Assembly (NCBI GenBank): GCA_023376005.1
Contig: CM042157.1
Span: 91,711,445-91,775,444, forward strand
Source: Doryteuthis pealeii
Lineage: Eukaryota; Mollusca; Cephalopoda; Myopsida; Loliginidae
Length of the DNA stretch: 64,000 nucleotides
Direction: 5' to 3'
The notes beneath the pieces are model-generated. The model saw nothing but the letters and a program-made list of their open reading frames with translations, had not been told where the DNA came from and ran no database searches. The translations under genes were made by a program, and so were the position numbers. Shown piece by piece: positions 63,498-64,000 of the stretch (positions are counted from its first letter, which is position 1; each line of letters starts with the position of its first letter).

Positions 63498-64000
63498 AAT
63501 TGCTGTCCATCGTATCCGATGATGACACTACGCGAATCCTTTTCCTCTAATATATTCAGTCTCTGGTTGCATCTTGCCAACTGCCTATGGGGATGTTAAA
63601 GTCCTCTAGGTTTCTCTTGGTGCTGTCTTTGTACCTGAGCTTTGGTCTATCAATTCCATGTGATCCCTCTCTCAGTTGATAGTACAGAATCTGCTTTGGT
63701 AGTCTGTCATCCCCAAGTCTGCTGTACTATAAGTACAAATACAGAAAAAAACAAACACCATTTATAGATTATATATAATGCCTTGCAAACCAGAAATTCA
63801 TTGTTTTTGCCTGTTGAATCTTTTTCGGAAGTTTCCCGTCCGTTCTATGTGGGTGGAACCGATCTCTGTTGTTGTCTTATCGGATGTACCTTGTTGAGGT
63901 GGTCTGATTGCTTATCGAGGAAATTGCTCTGTCAGTAGCAATGGCGCTGAGATTGATTGATTATTTAGCAGGAACGGCCAAAGTTTCTTGGCATCTTTTA
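63498..64000 (-). other. Possible antisense LINE relic at window edge
   Basis: GC-richer than its surroundings and free of simple repeats. Some minus-strand words resemble LINE ORF2 remains, but frames are broken and I could not name a domain. It could equally be unique DNA. It runs off the window. Confidence 0.25.

Overview
This window looks like repeat-dense, AT-rich, non-coding nuclear DNA from an animal. I found no host protein-coding gene with defensible exons, no rRNA and no functional tRNA gene. Long open frames come from simple repeats, satellites or inverted repeats. The mix of tRNA-derived SINEs, RTE-like LINE tails, mariner fossils, Helitron-like elements and dense (TA)n/(GT)n/(GA)n microsatellites suggests an invertebrate metazoan. 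A lophotrochozoan such as a mollusc (a cephalopod is possible) is my guess from repeat style only, with low confidence.

Layout. 0-9 kb: SINE and dispersed-repeat fragments, a threefold tandem LINE tail, a 430-bp polypurine tract, and the first of seven Helitron-like elements. 9-15 kb: a second Helitron-like copy, hammerhead-like motifs at 10.6, 10.8 and 14.2 kb, and two long inverted repeats. 15-22 kb: (TA)n clusters, a mariner end, a 25-bp minisatellite, a third Helitron-like copy, a hammerhead-like inverted repeat at 19.0 kb, and a 29-bp array. 22-25 kb: a 14-unit satellite of about 159 bp that seems to derive from the LINE whose 3' end adjoins it. 25-36 kb: small DNA elements with CAG/CTG ends and 6-bp target duplications, tRNA-derived SINEs, a 102-bp satellite of about 19 units (30.8-32.7 kb), and a Helitron-like copy inside another repeat. 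36-45 kb: nested mariner-type miniature elements in a LINE tail, a 130-bp-arm palindrome, SINEs flanked by (TA)n, an LTR-like segment and a decayed mariner. 45-52 kb: five large inverted repeats, most carrying hammerhead-like cores, plus a shared composite repeat. 52-64 kb: an enlarged Helitron-like element with about 0.6 kb of unrelated internal sequence, a second Helitron-like family (CTAA/CTAG ends), an inverted paralogue of the 34.6-35.1 kb repeat, and more SINE/LINE relics.

Two features recur. First, several unrelated inverted repeats beside TA runs contain a type-I hammerhead-ribozyme-like fold: CUGANGA, stem II, GAAA, short stem III, NUH cleavage triplet, stem I closing across it. Hammerheads of this small type are known from Penelope-like retroelements and retrozymes in animals, so I infer that these are remnants of such elements. 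No reverse transcriptase was found to prove it. Second, a family of about 630 bp has textbook Helitron ends (A|TC...hairpin...CTAG|T) at seven loci, with a related empty site visible within the window. The rest is ordinary repeat decay.
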